From: Gammaproteobacteria bacterium
GTDB taxonomy: Bacteria > Pseudomonadota > Gammaproteobacteria > Pseudomonadales > Pseudohongiellaceae
DNA: 54,685 nt
Reading direction: 5' to 3'
Assembly (NCBI GenBank): GCA_030832825.1
Contig: JAURIJ010000015.1
Location: 1 to 54,685 of the forward strand
The notes under the pieces were generated by a model, which saw only the letters and a program-made list of their open reading frames with translations, made no database searches and was not told where the DNA came from. Positions 46,532 to 54,685 of this stretch are shown one piece after another. Both the position numbers and the translations under genes were made by a program. Position 1 is the first letter of the stretch. Each line of letters opens with the position of its first letter.

Positions 46532-47065
46532 TTATTTCTTCTTAGCTTCTTTCCTGTAAACGTTCTCATCGAGGTAACGAATGCCTTTGCCTTTGTAAGG
46601 CTCGGGCGGACGGAACTCGCGTATTTTGGCCGCAACTTCGCCTACCAACTGCTTGTCTGCGCCGGACAGCACAATCTCTGTAGGCGTCGGCGTTTCCGCC
46701 GTAACGCCCTTAGGCACCACAAAATCGACGGGGTGAGAAAACCCTACCGAAATATTCAGCACGTCGCCCTGAGCCTTGGCACGATAACCTACGCCCTGGA
46801 GTTGCAACTTCTTCTGAAAGCCCTGGCTCACACCAGTCACCATGTTGCTGATCAGCGCACGGAACGTACCGGACAGCGCATCGGCCTGTCGGGAATCATT
46901 CCGGGCGGAAACTCGCAGGGAGTCACCGTCTCTGGAAATCTGAACAGCACTGTGCAATGCCAGCTCAAGAACGCCTTTGCCGCCCTTCACGGAGATGCTG
47001 GACTCGTTGAAAGTCGCCTCAACCCCCTTGGGCAATTGAACCGGGTTATTCGCTACTCTGGACAT
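46532..47065 (-). CDS. rplF: 50S ribosomal protein L6
   Basis: 177 aa, the same length as E. coli. [19 protein letters not shown] begins it; the duplicated L6 fold ends with [19 protein letters not shown] and the basic YRKEAKKK tail near the factor-binding site. Confidence 0.99.
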   Translation of the reverse strand: MSRVANNPVQLPKGVEATFNESSISVKGGKGVLELALHSAVQISRDGDSLRVSARNDSRQADALSGTFRALISNMVTGVSQGFQKKLQLQGVGYRAKAQGDVLNISVGFSHPVDFVVPKGVTAETPTPTEIVLSGADKQLVGEVAAKIREFRPPEPYKGKGIRYLDENVYRKEAKKK

Positions 47066-47101
47066 ATTCTTGCTCTACTTTCTTGATAACAGAATGTTCG
47101 T

Positions 47102-47497
47102 TTAGAATACTGTGCACAGCACTTCGCCGCCCACACCTGCTTCTCTCGCCTGCTTGTCTGTCATCAGGCCCTTGTGGGTCGACACGATGGCGATGCCAAG
47201 GCCGCCACGATTCTTCGGCAGGTCATTCTTGCCGCGATAGATTCGCAGGCCGGGCTTGCTTTCGCGCTTGATCTCTTCAATCACTGGACGCCCCTGGTAA
47301 TACTTGAGGTCCACTGTCAGAACGGCTTTATTGTTTTCTTCCACCACAGAGAAACCCGCGATATAGCCTTCGTCCTGCAGCACGCGGCAGATGGCCACCT
47401 TGCTCTTGGAAGAAGGACAAACGATCTTCGGCAGCTTCGCCATCTGGGCGTTTCTGATCCGGGTCAACAAATCTGCAATCGGGTCGGACATACTCAT
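47102..47497 (-). CDS. rpsH: 30S ribosomal protein S8
   Basis: 131 aa (E. coli 130), a 16S rRNA central-domain binder and in E. coli the spc-operon repressor. [18 protein letters not shown] is canonical, and the RNA-binding C-terminus contains [20 protein letters not shown] lies upstream of ATG 47497. Confidence 0.99.
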   Translation of the reverse strand: MSMSDPIADLLTRIRNAQMAKLPKIVCPSSKSKVAICRVLQDEGYIAGFSVVEENNKAVLTVDLKYYQGRPVIEEIKRESKPGLRIYRGKNDLPKNRGGLGIAIVSTHKGLMTDKQAREAGVGGEVLCTVF

Positions 47498-47513
47498 AAT
47501 TTTCTACTCCGCT

Positions 47514-47819
47514 TTACCAGCTCGCCTTCGTCAGTCCTGGCACATCGCCACGCATCGCCGCTTCACGCAGCTTGTGACGGCACATGCCGAACTTGCGGTA
47601 CACGCCATGGGGACGACCAGTGATTCTGCAGCGATTCTGCTGACGAACCGGGCTGGCATCGCGCGGCATCTTCTGCAGCTTGATCTGAGCTGCCCACTTG
47701 TCGTCGTCACTTGCGTTGACGTCGCTCAGGATCGCCTTGATTGCAGCGCGCTTGGCAGCAAACTTGGCAACGGTATCCGCACGCTTCTTTTCACGAGCGA
47801 GAATCGATTTCTTCGCCAT
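47514..47819 (-). CDS. rpsN: 30S ribosomal protein S14 (zinc-free type)
   Basis: 101 aa, as in E. coli. The start is ATG 47819 ([20 protein letters not shown]), 1 bp after the rplE stop. It is the long form without CxxC zinc motifs; the end reads [21 protein letters not shown] and GLTKASW. Longer upstream frames belong to rplE. Confidence 0.98.
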   Translation of the reverse strand: MAKKSILAREKKRADTVAKFAAKRAAIKAILSDVNASDDDKWAAQIKLQKMPRDASPVRQQNRCRITGRPHGVYRKFGMCRHKLREAAMRGDVPGLTKASW

Positions 47820-47820
47820 C

Positions 47821-48390
47821 TCAGGACTCCTTGGTATCCGGTTTTGCCACAGTGCCCTTGAACGGGAAGCGCAGGGCCGTGAGCAACGCGCGACCTTCTT
47901 CATCGGTGCGGGCTGTCGTTGTAATGGTGATATCGAGACCACGCAACTTCTCGATCTTGTCGTAGTCGATTTCCGGGAAAATGATCTGCTCGGTCACACC
48001 CATCGCGTAGTTGCCGCGACCGTCAAACGCTTTCGGGCTCAGACCGCGGAAGTCACGAATTCGCGGAATGGCAACACCCACAAGACGCTCGAGGAATTCG
48101 TACATGCGTTCGCCGCGAAGAGTCACCTTGCAGCCAATTGGCCAGCCAGCGCGAATCTTGAAACCTGCGATGGACTTGCGTGCCTTGGTGATGACAACCT
48201 TCTGACCGGCGATCAAAGCCAGTTCATTGGCAGCGTTCTCCAGCACCTTCTTGTCGCCGATCGCTTCGCCAACGCCCATGTTCAGAACCACCTTGGTGAT
48301 CTTCGGAACACGCATCGGATTGTCATACCCAAACTGCTTAGTCAGGGCAGGAATCACTTCATTCTTGTAAAACTGTTTCAACTGAGCCAT
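47821..48390 (-). CDS. rplE: 50S ribosomal protein L5
   Basis: 189 aa (E. coli 179), 5S rRNA-binding protein contacting P-site tRNA. Blocks: [41 protein letters not shown] and [14 protein letters not shown]. The extra residues are at the C-terminus ([11 protein letters not shown]). Confidence 0.99.
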   Translation of the reverse strand: MAQLKQFYKNEVIPALTKQFGYDNPMRVPKITKVVLNMGVGEAIGDKKVLENAANELALIAGQKVVITKARKSIAGFKIRAGWPIGCKVTLRGERMYEFLERLVGVAIPRIRDFRGLSPKAFDGRGNYAMGVTEQIIFPEIDYDKIEKLRGLDITITTTARTDEEGRALLTALRFPFKGTVAKPDTKES

Positions 48391-48411
48391 TTGGGCAACC
48401 TGAATTATTCG

Positions 48412-48726
48412 TTAATCAATTGCTTTGTTGGTGGACTTGAAAATGCGCGACTTCTTGCCGTCTTCCTCAATCCTGAACCCTACGCGATCCGCCCTGCTGG
48501 ACTCGGGGTTGAATATGGCGATATTGGAAATCGCAATCGCCGCTTCCTTCTCGACAATCCCGCCAGCCTGTCCGATATTCGGGTTCGGCTTAGTGTGACG
48601 CTTCACCAGATTCACGCCAGCGACAATCACCTTGTCATCTCCCACCAGGCGAGAAACCGTACCACGCTTTCCCTTGTCCTTGCCGGCGATCACAATCACT
48701 TCGTCATTGCACTTAATCTTTCGCAT
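48412..48726 (-). CDS. rplX: 50S ribosomal protein L24
   Basis: 104 aa, equal to E. coli. The start is ATG 48726 ([20 protein letters not shown]), giving the KOW motif at the N-terminus; an upstream in-frame ATG would overlap rplN. An assembly initiator of the 50S subunit. Confidence 0.98.
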   Translation of the reverse strand: MRKIKCNDEVIVIAGKDKGKRGTVSRLVGDDKVIVAGVNLVKRHTKPNPNIGQAGGIVEKEAAIAISNIAIFNPESSRADRVGFRIEEDGKKSRIFKSTNKAID

Positions 48727-48754
48727 TTCCGCGGCCTCGATCTCTGTCTCTGTC

Positions 48755-49123
48755 CTAAAGCACTTCAGGTGCCAGTGAAATAATTCGCATAAACTTTTCA
48801 GAACGCAGTTCACGCGTTACCGGGCCAAATACGCGAGTGCCGATCGGAGCCTGCTGGTTGTTCAGCAAAATCGCGGCATTGTCATCAAACTTGATGAGCG
48901 AACCGTCGCCACGACGCACACCCTTCTTGGTGCGCACCACGAGTGCTGTGAGCACCTGGCCTTTCTTTACCTTGCCACGCGGAATCGCTTCCTTGACGGT
49001 CACTTTGATCACGTCACCGATGCGAGCATAACGACGGTGCGAGCCGCCAAGCACCTTGATGCACATCACTCGCTTAGCACCACTATTGTCTGCAACGTCA
49101 AGGTATGACTGAACTTGAATCAT
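48755..49123 (-). CDS. rplN: 50S ribosomal protein L14
   Basis: 122 aa (E. coli 123). [20 protein letters not shown] and [13 protein letters not shown] are the canonical ends. First gene of the spc operon, separated from rpsQ by 83 bp that contain an inverted repeat (49167-49184). Confidence 0.99.
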   Translation of the reverse strand: MIQVQSYLDVADNSGAKRVMCIKVLGGSHRRYARIGDVIKVTVKEAIPRGKVKKGQVLTALVVRTKKGVRRGDGSLIKFDDNAAILLNNQQAPIGTRVFGPVTRELRSEKFMRIISLAPEVL

Positions 49124-49166
49124 CGATTCTCTCCGAACCCTTATCTGGTTATCGCACGCGCGATAC

Positions 49167-49184
49167 GTGGATCAGCGGATCCAC
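49167..49184. repeat. Inverted repeat at the S10/spc boundary
   Basis: A perfect 7-bp inverted repeat, GTGGATC (49167-49173) and GATCCAC (49178-49184), with a 4-nt loop, in the rpsQ-rplN gap. No T tract follows on the minus strand, so it is not a classical terminator; it could be a processing or pausing hairpin. Confidence 0.4.
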
Positions 49185-49206
49185 AAACTCTCTACCCATC
49201 CGGCTG

Positions 49207-49485
49207 TTAAACTTCGACGGCTCTTTCGTCGATGGAAACCAGCGCCCACGTTTTGGTCTTGGAAATGGGTCGCACTTCCTTGATCGTCACTGTATCGCCT
49301 TCGTTGCACTCGTTGTTTGCATCATGCGCATGCACTTTGGAAGAACGGGTAATGTACTTGCCATACACCGGGTGCTTCACGCGACGCTCGATCAACACAA
49401 CAATGGACTTGTCCATCTTGTTGCTGACAACTCGTCCAGACACTGTGCGTCCAGTCTTTTCTACCGTAGTTTCACTAAGCGACAT
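49207..49485 (-). CDS. rpsQ: 30S ribosomal protein S17
   Basis: 92 aa (E. coli 84). The OB-fold block [20 protein letters not shown] and [19 protein letters not shown] are typical. Final gene of the S10 operon, 2 bp after rpmC. Confidence 0.98.
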   Translation of the reverse strand: MSLSETTVEKTGRTVSGRVVSNKMDKSIVVLIERRVKHPVYGKYITRSSKVHAHDANNECNEGDTVTIKEVRPISKTKTWALVSIDERAVEV

Positions 49486-49487
49486 AT

Positions 49488-49685
49488 TCAGGACCCAACT
49501 TTCTGTTTTTCGGTAATGATTGTCTTGATTCGAGCGATCTCTTTCCTGATGTTGCCGGAAAGATGCGTCTGAGCCAGTTGTCCTGTGCTCTTCTGCATTC
49601 TGACATTGAACTGCTCGCGATACAGCGAATTGAGCTGCTCGTTCAGCTCACCAACAGTCTTCTCACGCATTTCTTTAACGTTCAT
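49488..49685 (-). CDS. rpmC: 50S ribosomal protein L29
   Basis: 65 aa (E. coli 63): [20 protein letters not shown] and [19 protein letters not shown] 49685 shares one base with the rplP stop (TGATG), so the two are translationally coupled. It lies at the tunnel exit, where SRP and trigger factor dock. Confidence 0.98.
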   Translation of the reverse strand: MNVKEMREKTVGELNEQLNSLYREQFNVRMQKSTGQLAQTHLSGNIRKEIARIKTIITEKQKVGS

Positions 49686-50098
49686 CACATCACCGTCCGC
49701 TTAACGAAAGTGGTGTCGAATGGCAGCTTCGCCGCCGCCAGCTGGAAGGCTTCCCTGGCCAGCGTCTCATCCACACCCTCAATTTCAAACATGATACGGC
49801 CCGGCTGAATCTGCGCTACCCAGTACTCAACGCTACCTTTACCCTTACCTTGACGCACTTCGAGCGGCTTCTGGGTAATCGGCTTGTCCGGGAACACACG
49901 AATCCAGATCTTGCCGCCACGCTTCACATGACGGGTCATGGCACGACGGGCAGACTCGATCTGACGAGCAGTAAGACGACCACGGGAAATGGCCTTGAGA
50001 CCGAAATCACCGAAATCAACGTTGCTGCCGCGATGGGAGAGGCCACGGTTACGGCCCTTCATCATCTTGCGAAATTTTGTACGCTTAGGTTGTAACAT
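49685..50098 (-). CDS. rplP: 50S ribosomal protein L16
   Basis: 137 aa (E. coli 136). [40 protein letters not shown] and [16 protein letters not shown] are typical. Near the peptidyl transferase centre; S10 operon between rpsC and rpmC. Confidence 0.99.
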   Translation of the reverse strand: MLQPKRTKFRKMMKGRNRGLSHRGSNVDFGDFGLKAISRGRLTARQIESARRAMTRHVKRGGKIWIRVFPDKPITQKPLEVRQGKGKGSVEYWVAQIQPGRIMFEIEGVDETLAREAFQLAAAKLPFDTTFVKRTVM

Positions 50099-50109
50099 CG
50101 AGCCTACCT

Positions 50110-50778
50110 CTACTTAGACGTCTTCTGTGCCGCCGGGACAGCTTCGTGAAGATTTAGCACTTCGCCCTTGAAAATCCAGACCTTCACGCCGATCACCCCA
50201 TAGGTGGTGGTGGCTTCGGAAGTGGCGTAGTCAATGTCGGCGCGCAGGGTGTGAAGAGGTACACGACCTTCGCGGTACCACTCGGAACGCGCGATCTCGG
50301 CCCCGCCAAGTCGACCACCGACCTGTACCTTGATGCCTTCAGCGCCCTGGCGCATGGCATTCTGCACAGCGCGCTTCATCGCACGACGGAACATCACACG
50401 ACGCTCAAGCTGCTGCGCCACGCTGTCAGCCACCAGCTGGGCATCGAGGTCCGGCTTGCGAATCTCTTCAATGCTAATATGGACGGGAACGCCCATCTTG
50501 GCGGCCAGAGTGGCACGCAGAGTCTCGACGTCCTCTCCTTTCTTGCCAATCACGATACCCGGACGCGCCGTGTGGATAGTGATACGCGCAGTCTGCGCAG
50601 GACGCTCGATGTCAATACGAGACACAGACGCCGCGGCAAGCTGCTTGCGCAGAAACGCACGCACTTTCAGGTCGACCAGCAGGTTCTCGGCGTAGTTCTT
50701 GCCTTCTGCGAACCAGACAGACGTATGCTTCTTGACGATACCAAGCCGAATTCCGGTTGGATGTACTTTCTGACCCAT
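50110..50778 (-). CDS. rpsC: 30S ribosomal protein S3
   Basis: 222 aa (E. coli 233). [20 protein letters not shown] starts it; the KH domain has [15 protein letters not shown], and [20 protein letters not shown] is conserved. The C-terminal tail is about 10 residues shorter than in E. coli. Forms part of the mRNA entry helicase. Confidence 0.99.
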   Translation of the reverse strand: MGQKVHPTGIRLGIVKKHTSVWFAEGKNYAENLLVDLKVRAFLRKQLAAASVSRIDIERPAQTARITIHTARPGIVIGKKGEDVETLRATLAAKMGVPVHISIEEIRKPDLDAQLVADSVAQQLERRVMFRRAMKRAVQNAMRQGAEGIKVQVGGRLGGAEIARSEWYREGRVPLHTLRADIDYATSEATTTYGVIGVKVWIFKGEVLNLHEAVPAAQKTSK

Positions 50779-50787
50779 CCCAATCTC

Positions 50788-51120
50788 CTACTTGTCGGCT
50801 ACTTTGACGGTAATGTGGCACGTGCGCTTGAAGATGCGATCTGCTCTTCCCTTGGCACGCGGACTTATCCGCTTCATGGTCAACCCTTCGTCGACGTAAA
50901 TGGTTGAAACCTTCAACTCATCCACATCGGCACCTTCGTTATGCTCTGCGTTCGCAATCGCTGAATCGAGCACCTTCTTGATCAGATCTGCACCCTTCTT
51001 AGGACTGAAGGTCAACAGCTGCAGCGCTTCTTCCACGCCCTTGCCGCGAATCTGATCGGCAACCAGCCTGGCTTTCTGAGCCGAGAGCCGTGCGCCCTTC
51101 AATTTAGCTACCACTTCCAT
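50788..51120 (-). CDS. rplV: 50S ribosomal protein L22
   Basis: 110 aa, as in E. coli. [20 protein letters not shown] is canonical; the C-terminal hairpin [19 protein letters not shown] lines the exit tunnel where macrolides and stalling peptides act. Confidence 0.99.
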   Translation of the reverse strand: MEVVAKLKGARLSAQKARLVADQIRGKGVEEALQLLTFSPKKGADLIKKVLDSAIANAEHNEGADVDELKVSTIYVDEGLTMKRISPRAKGRADRIFKRTCHITVKVADK

Positions 51121-51135
51121 CTTGATTTCCCCGTG

Positions 51136-51411
51136 TTAGCGCTTGGCTTTCTTGTCGGCCGCATGGCCCTTGAATGTACGCGTCAGCGCAAACTCACCCA
51201 GCTTGTGACCAACCATATCCTCGGAAACAAACACCGGCACATGCTGATGACCGTTGTGAACAGCAATCGTAAGACCAATCATGTCGGGAGAAATCATCGA
51301 ACGTCGTGACCAGGTCTTGATGGGACGCTTGTCGTTGTTCTCCATCGCCGTCTGCACTTTCTTCATCAAATGAAGGTCTATGAAGGGACCTTTTTTCAGT
51401 GAACGTGGCAC
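51136..51411 (-). CDS. rpsS: 30S ribosomal protein S19
   Basis: 91 aa (E. coli 92). [20 protein letters not shown] and [19 protein letters not shown] are the conserved ends. Head of the small subunit, pairing with S13. S10 operon between rplB and rplV. Confidence 0.99.
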   Translation of the reverse strand: MPRSLKKGPFIDLHLMKKVQTAMENNDKRPIKTWSRRSMISPDMIGLTIAVHNGHQHVPVFVSEDMVGHKLGEFALTRTFKGHAADKKAKR

Positions 51412-51435
51412 TTTTATTTCCTCTGTATTTAGGCC

Positions 51436-52266
51436 TTATCGGCTGGCATTTCTGCGGCGTACGATCATCTTGCTGGTACGCTTATTGGTTCTGGTCTTGT
51501 ATCCCTTGGTTGGAACGCCCCACGGTGAAACCGGGTGACGCCCGCCAGAGGTACGACCTTCACCACCGCCGTGCGGGTGATCTACCGGGTTCATCGCAAC
51601 ACCACGCACCGTGGGTCGAATGCCACGCCAACGCACTGCACCGGCCTTGCCGAGTGAACGCAGGCTGTGCTCCGCATTGGAGACTTCGCCCAAGGTTGCA
51701 CGGCAGTCGGACAGAATCTTGCGCATCTCACCGGATCGCAGACGCAGAGTCGCGTAGTTGCCTTCACGCGCGACCAACTGAGCTGAACCACCGGCACTTC
51801 GTGCGATCTGCGCGCCCTTGCCAGGCTTCATCTCGATGCAATGCACAGTGCTACCCAGCGGAACATTGCGAAGCGGCAGGCAGTTGCCAGTCTTGATCGG
51901 CGCATCCTCGCCGGAAACAATCACATCACCTGCTGCCACCTTCGCAGGAGCGATGATGTAGCGACGCTCGCCGTCCGCGTAGAGCAGCAGTGCGATGGTC
52001 GCCGTGCGGTTAGGATCGTACTCGAGCCTTTCAACCTTCGCGCTGATACCGTCCTTGTCGCGACGGAAATCGATCACGCGATACTTTTGCTTGTGACCGC
52101 CACCAGCATGACGTCGCGTGATTCGACCCACGTTATTGCGACCACCTGTCTTGGCCTTGGTGGCCAGCAGAGGGCTGTAGGGTTCGCCCTTGTGCAGATC
52201 AGGGTTCACAACCTTGATGACAAAGCGGCGACCTGGAGAGGTTGGTTTACATTTTACGACTGGCAT
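51436..52266 (-). CDS. rplB: 50S ribosomal protein L2
   Basis: 276 aa (E. coli 273). [19 protein letters not shown]; the peptidyl-transferase-proximal [17 protein letters not shown] with the conserved His is present. Needed for subunit association and peptide-bond formation. Confidence 0.99.
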   Translation of the reverse strand: MPVVKCKPTSPGRRFVIKVVNPDLHKGEPYSPLLATKAKTGGRNNVGRITRRHAGGGHKQKYRVIDFRRDKDGISAKVERLEYDPNRTATIALLLYADGERRYIIAPAKVAAGDVIVSGEDAPIKTGNCLPLRNVPLGSTVHCIEMKPGKGAQIARSAGGSAQLVAREGNYATLRLRSGEMRKILSDCRATLGEVSNAEHSLRSLGKAGAVRWRGIRPTVRGVAMNPVDHPHGGGEGRTSGGRHPVSPWGVPTKGYKTRTNKRTSKMIVRRRNASR

Positions 52267-52281
52267 GACCTATACCCCTTC

Positions 52282-52581
52282 TCAGCCCAGCTCCGCAAAG
52301 TCAATTTCCTGACCCTGCGCCAGCTGCACGTAAGCTTTCTTCCAATTGGATTTCTTTCGGATGCTGCCACGCGCAGTGCGCTTGGTTTTACCCTTCACAT
52401 TCAGGATCTGCAGGCCGGTGACAGAAACCTTGAAGATCTTCTCAACAGCTTCCTTCACTTCAGTCTTGCTCGCATCGTTGATGACCTTGAAGGCCACCTG
52501 ATTTCTGGTCTCCGCCATGATGGTGGCTTTTTCAGAAATGTGCGGACCGAGAATAATCGAATAAAGTCTGGCCTGGTTCAT
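52282..52581 (-). CDS. rplW: 50S ribosomal protein L23
   Basis: 99 aa (E. coli 100): [20 protein letters not shown] and [19 protein letters not shown]. Its ATG overlaps the rplD stop by 4 bp. Docking site for trigger factor and SRP. Confidence 0.98.
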   Translation of the reverse strand: MNQARLYSIILGPHISEKATIMAETRNQVAFKVINDASKTEVKEAVEKIFKVSVTGLQILNVKGKTKRTARGSIRKKSNWKKAYVQLAQGQEIDFAELG

Positions 52582-53198
52582 GACAGCATCTCCTCAACTT
52601 TCTTCAACGCAGGAACTGTCATCAGCACCTTCTCGAAGCCGATGAGACTCACCGGATCAAGACCCGCCGCATCAAGCACATCCACCTTGTGAAGGTTACG
52701 GGCAGCAAGGAACAGATTCTCTGCAATGTCTTCCGCAACGATGAGCACGTTGTCGAGCGAAAACTCACCCAGCTTGGCAACGAGGTCCTTGGTCTTGTGA
52801 GAAGACACAGAAAAATCCTCAACAATCAGCAGACGCCCCTGACGAATCAACTCGGACAGGATGCATGCCATTGCCCCGCGGTACATTTTCTTGTTCAGCT
52901 TCCTGCTGTGGTCCTGTGGACGGGCTGCGAATGTCACACCACCGGTACGCCAAAGCGGGCTGCGAATGGTGCCGGCACGAGCACGACCAGTACCCTTCTG
53001 ACGCCACGGCTTGCGACCACCACCACTGACATCTGAGCGAGTCTTCTGCTGCACAGTGCCCTGTCTTGCCCCGGCCAGATAAGTGACAACTGTCTGATGC
53101 ACAAGAGTTTCATTGAACTCACGCGCGAACGCCGCATCGGAAACAGTGACTTTTTCCTTACCCACTTCATTGCCGGGCTTTGCAATATTCAATTCCAT
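52578..53198 (-). CDS. rplD: 50S ribosomal protein L4
   Basis: 206 aa (E. coli 201). The tunnel loop region [18 protein letters not shown] is intact. E. coli L4 also represses the S10 operon by attenuation; the leader here was not examined for that structure. Only 3 bp from rplC. Confidence 0.99.
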   Translation of the reverse strand: MELNIAKPGNEVGKEKVTVSDAAFAREFNETLVHQTVVTYLAGARQGTVQQKTRSDVSGGGRKPWRQKGTGRARAGTIRSPLWRTGGVTFAARPQDHSRKLNKKMYRGAMACILSELIRQGRLLIVEDFSVSSHKTKDLVAKLGEFSLDNVLIVAEDIAENLFLAARNLHKVDVLDAAGLDPVSLIGFEKVLMTVPALKKVEEMLS

Positions 53199-53201
53199 TG
53201 C

Positions 53202-53855
53202 TTACCCCCTGGATACTGGATGTTTGACAGAAGGACGAATGATGACACTGGAGCCTGTCGCACCCGGGAGAGCCCCTTTGACCAACAACAGGTTATTCGC
53301 AACATCCACCTGAACAATCTCGAGACTCTGAGTCGTTACACGAGCATCACCCATGTGACCAGCCATCTTCTTGCCTTTCCAGACGCGACCTGGCGTCTGA
53401 CATTGACCAATGGAGCCCGGCACACGATGAGAACGCGAGTTACCGTGCGTGGCATCCTGCATGTGAAAGTTGTGACGCTTGATGGTGCCCTGGAAGCCCT
53501 TGCCCTTCGAGGTACCAGTGACGTCGACCAGTTGACCGGGAGCAAAAAGCTCGACCGTCAACTGCGCACCAGCCGCAAGCTCAGCGACATCAGCCGCATC
53601 GGCACGAAACTCCCAAAGACCTTCGCCAGCCTCAGTGCCAGCCTTGGCAAAGTGACCCGCAAGGGACTTGGAGACGCGAGACGCCTTGCGCTCGCCAGTA
53701 GTGACCTGAACAGCACAGTAGCCGTCAGTTTCTGGAGTCTTGATCTGAGTCACTCGATTAGGAGCAACTTCTACCACCGTAACAGGTACGGACAATCCAG
53801 CTTCAGTGAAAACGCGGGTCATGCCGCTCTTTCGACCGACTAATCCAATCGACAT
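53202..53855 (-). CDS. rplC: 50S ribosomal protein L3
   Basis: 217 aa (E. coli 209). [20 protein letters not shown]; the loop reaching the peptidyl transferase centre has [20 protein letters not shown], retaining the Gln that PrmB methylates in E. coli. A 173-bp gap separates it from rpsJ. Confidence 0.99.
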   Translation of the reverse strand: MSIGLVGRKSGMTRVFTEAGLSVPVTVVEVAPNRVTQIKTPETDGYCAVQVTTGERKASRVSKSLAGHFAKAGTEAGEGLWEFRADAADVAELAAGAQLTVELFAPGQLVDVTGTSKGKGFQGTIKRHNFHMQDATHGNSRSHRVPGSIGQCQTPGRVWKGKKMAGHMGDARVTTQSLEIVQVDVANNLLLVKGALPGATGSSVIIRPSVKHPVSRG

Positions 53856-54028
53856 TTTAAAAACCTCATCGTGTACGGGGCTGAAACCCGCTATGGCTGC
53901 TTACGCATTACACCATGTTTGCCGCAGAACACTTCAACGCGCCCGCAAGCATGTTAATGATCAGTCATCCTGATCTTCTACTGCGCTGCTGCAAACTAGG
54001 CCCATCTCAGACTGATGTGTCAAAGACA

Positions 54029-54340
54029 TCAACCCAGGCTGATCTGCACCTCTACACCAGCCGCCAGATCCAACTTCATCAATGCATCTACTGTCTTTTC
54101 CGTGGGCTCTACGATATCCAGCAGACGCTTGTGCGTGCGGATCTCATACTGATCACGGGCATCCTTGTTCACGTGCGGCGAAATAAGGATGGTGTATCTC
54201 TCAGTGTTAGTCGGAAGCGGGATGGGACCTCGAACCTGGGCTCCGGTACGCTTCGCGGTATCGACTATTTCCTGAGTAGACTGATCAATCAGCCGATGAT
54301 CAAAGGCCTTCAGCCGAATTCTGATGCGCTGATTTTGCAT
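54029..54340 (-). CDS. rpsJ: 30S ribosomal protein S10 (NusE)
   Basis: 103 aa, equal to E. coli, and nearly identical in [20 protein letters not shown] and [17 protein letters not shown]. The loop after PIPLPT reads NTERYT rather than RKERFT. Also acts as NusE in antitermination. GGAG lies upstream of ATG 54340; promoter at 54427-54455. Confidence 0.99.
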   Translation of the reverse strand: MQNQRIRIRLKAFDHRLIDQSTQEIVDTAKRTGAQVRGPIPLPTNTERYTILISPHVNKDARDQYEIRTHKRLLDIVEPTEKTVDALMKLDLAAGVEVQISLG

Positions 54341-54426
54341 CTACTTATTTCTCCAAAATCTTTTCAAATGAAACAGCAACTCGCTGCGCCAGAATTTCGG
54401 AAGAATACCGAAAAAATGGAAGCGAG

Positions 54427-54455
54427 ATTCTAAGGTTGAGGCTGAGGCAAGTCAA
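54427..54455 (-). promoter_or_regulatory. Sigma-70 promoter of the S10 operon
   Basis: On the minus strand TTGACT (54455-54450) and TAGAAT (54432-54427) are separated by exactly 17 bp, giving a start about 80 bp upstream of rpsJ. It lies after the tuf terminator, so the S10 transcript can start independently. Confidence 0.75.
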
Positions 54456-54494
54456 GAAAAGAAAATCAATTCCTGCGCCGACGACAACAATCCA

Positions 54495-54530
54495 AGCTTA
54501 AAAAGAAAGGCGGAGCCTTGAGGCTCCGCC
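54495..54530 (-). terminator. Terminator of tuf
   Basis: A perfect 9-bp stem GGCGGAGCC/GGCTCCGCC (54509-54517 and 54522-54530) with a 4-nt loop, followed on the minus strand by TTTCTTTTT. It lies 13 bp after the tuf stop. Confidence 0.9.
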
Positions 54531-54542
54531 CTGTCCTTTTCG

Positions 54543-54685
<143 letters not shown>

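Overview
This window looks like part of the chromosome of a GC-rich gammaproteobacterium. The evidence is the complete S10-spc-alpha ribosomal protein order, a 331-aa RpoA, a zinc-free 101-aa S14, an SSB ending in DDDIPF, PxpBCA in B-C-A order, and GlpD/GlpK. I cannot name the genus. Coding regions are strongly GC-biased, and several intergenic stretches (about 9.8-10.3 kb, 12.9-13.2 kb, 26.8-27.15 kb) are visibly richer in A+T.

Layout. 1-5.8 kb: molybdenum cofactor gene moeA with the start of a downstream gene, an RmlD-like SDR protein, ssb, and divergent uvrA. 5.8-9.5 kb: a tannase-family esterase, a divergent exported alpha/beta hydrolase and a DUF4136-like lipoprotein with an FNR/FixK-type palindrome upstream. 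9.5-10.35 kb: no convincing gene. 10.35-14 kb: a SIMPL-domain protein and the 5-oxoprolinase genes pxpB, pxpC and (after a 354-bp gap) pxpA. 14-17.5 kb: a leftward probable operon of a beta-lactamase-fold hydrolase, a ModF-like double ABC ATPase, a CBS protein and a 74-aa protein. 17.7-29.3 kb: mixed accessory genes, including an exported fumarylacetoacetate-hydrolase-like protein, two paralogous redoxin/cytochrome c/copper-monooxygenase-like fusions, VOC, glutaredoxin, DUF2214, carboxylesterase, an orphan SUKH protein, an MFS carrier, TrxC, a glycine-zipper lipoprotein and a truncated FlgO-like gene. 29.4-40.2 kb: leuS of an unusual sequence type, a small secreted protein, a CBS protein, a GGDEF remnant, divergent glpD/glpK, a DUF1499 protein, lspA and a class V aminotransferase. 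40.3-54.7 kb: leftward rpsJ to rplQ, with the C-terminus of tuf at the right edge.

How the genes relate. The right-hand quarter is core translation, secretion and transcription machinery in conserved order. In pseudomonads, uvrA and ssb lie only a few genes beyond rplQ, so the roughly 34 kb between rplQ and uvrA here reads as an expanded accessory block. That block is rich in exported proteins (esterases, FAH-like, cytochrome-containing fusions, lipoproteins), suggesting periplasmic chemistry on organic substrates. The most unusual element is the pair of three-domain periplasmic proteins: one keeps every copper ligand expected of the PHM/DBH-type monooxygenase fold, while its paralogue about 7 kb away has lost four of six but keeps the heme motif. 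Near the intact copy lies a FAH-family enzyme carrying a Sec signal peptide, which is unexpected for a normally cytosolic family. A joint pathway is inference only.
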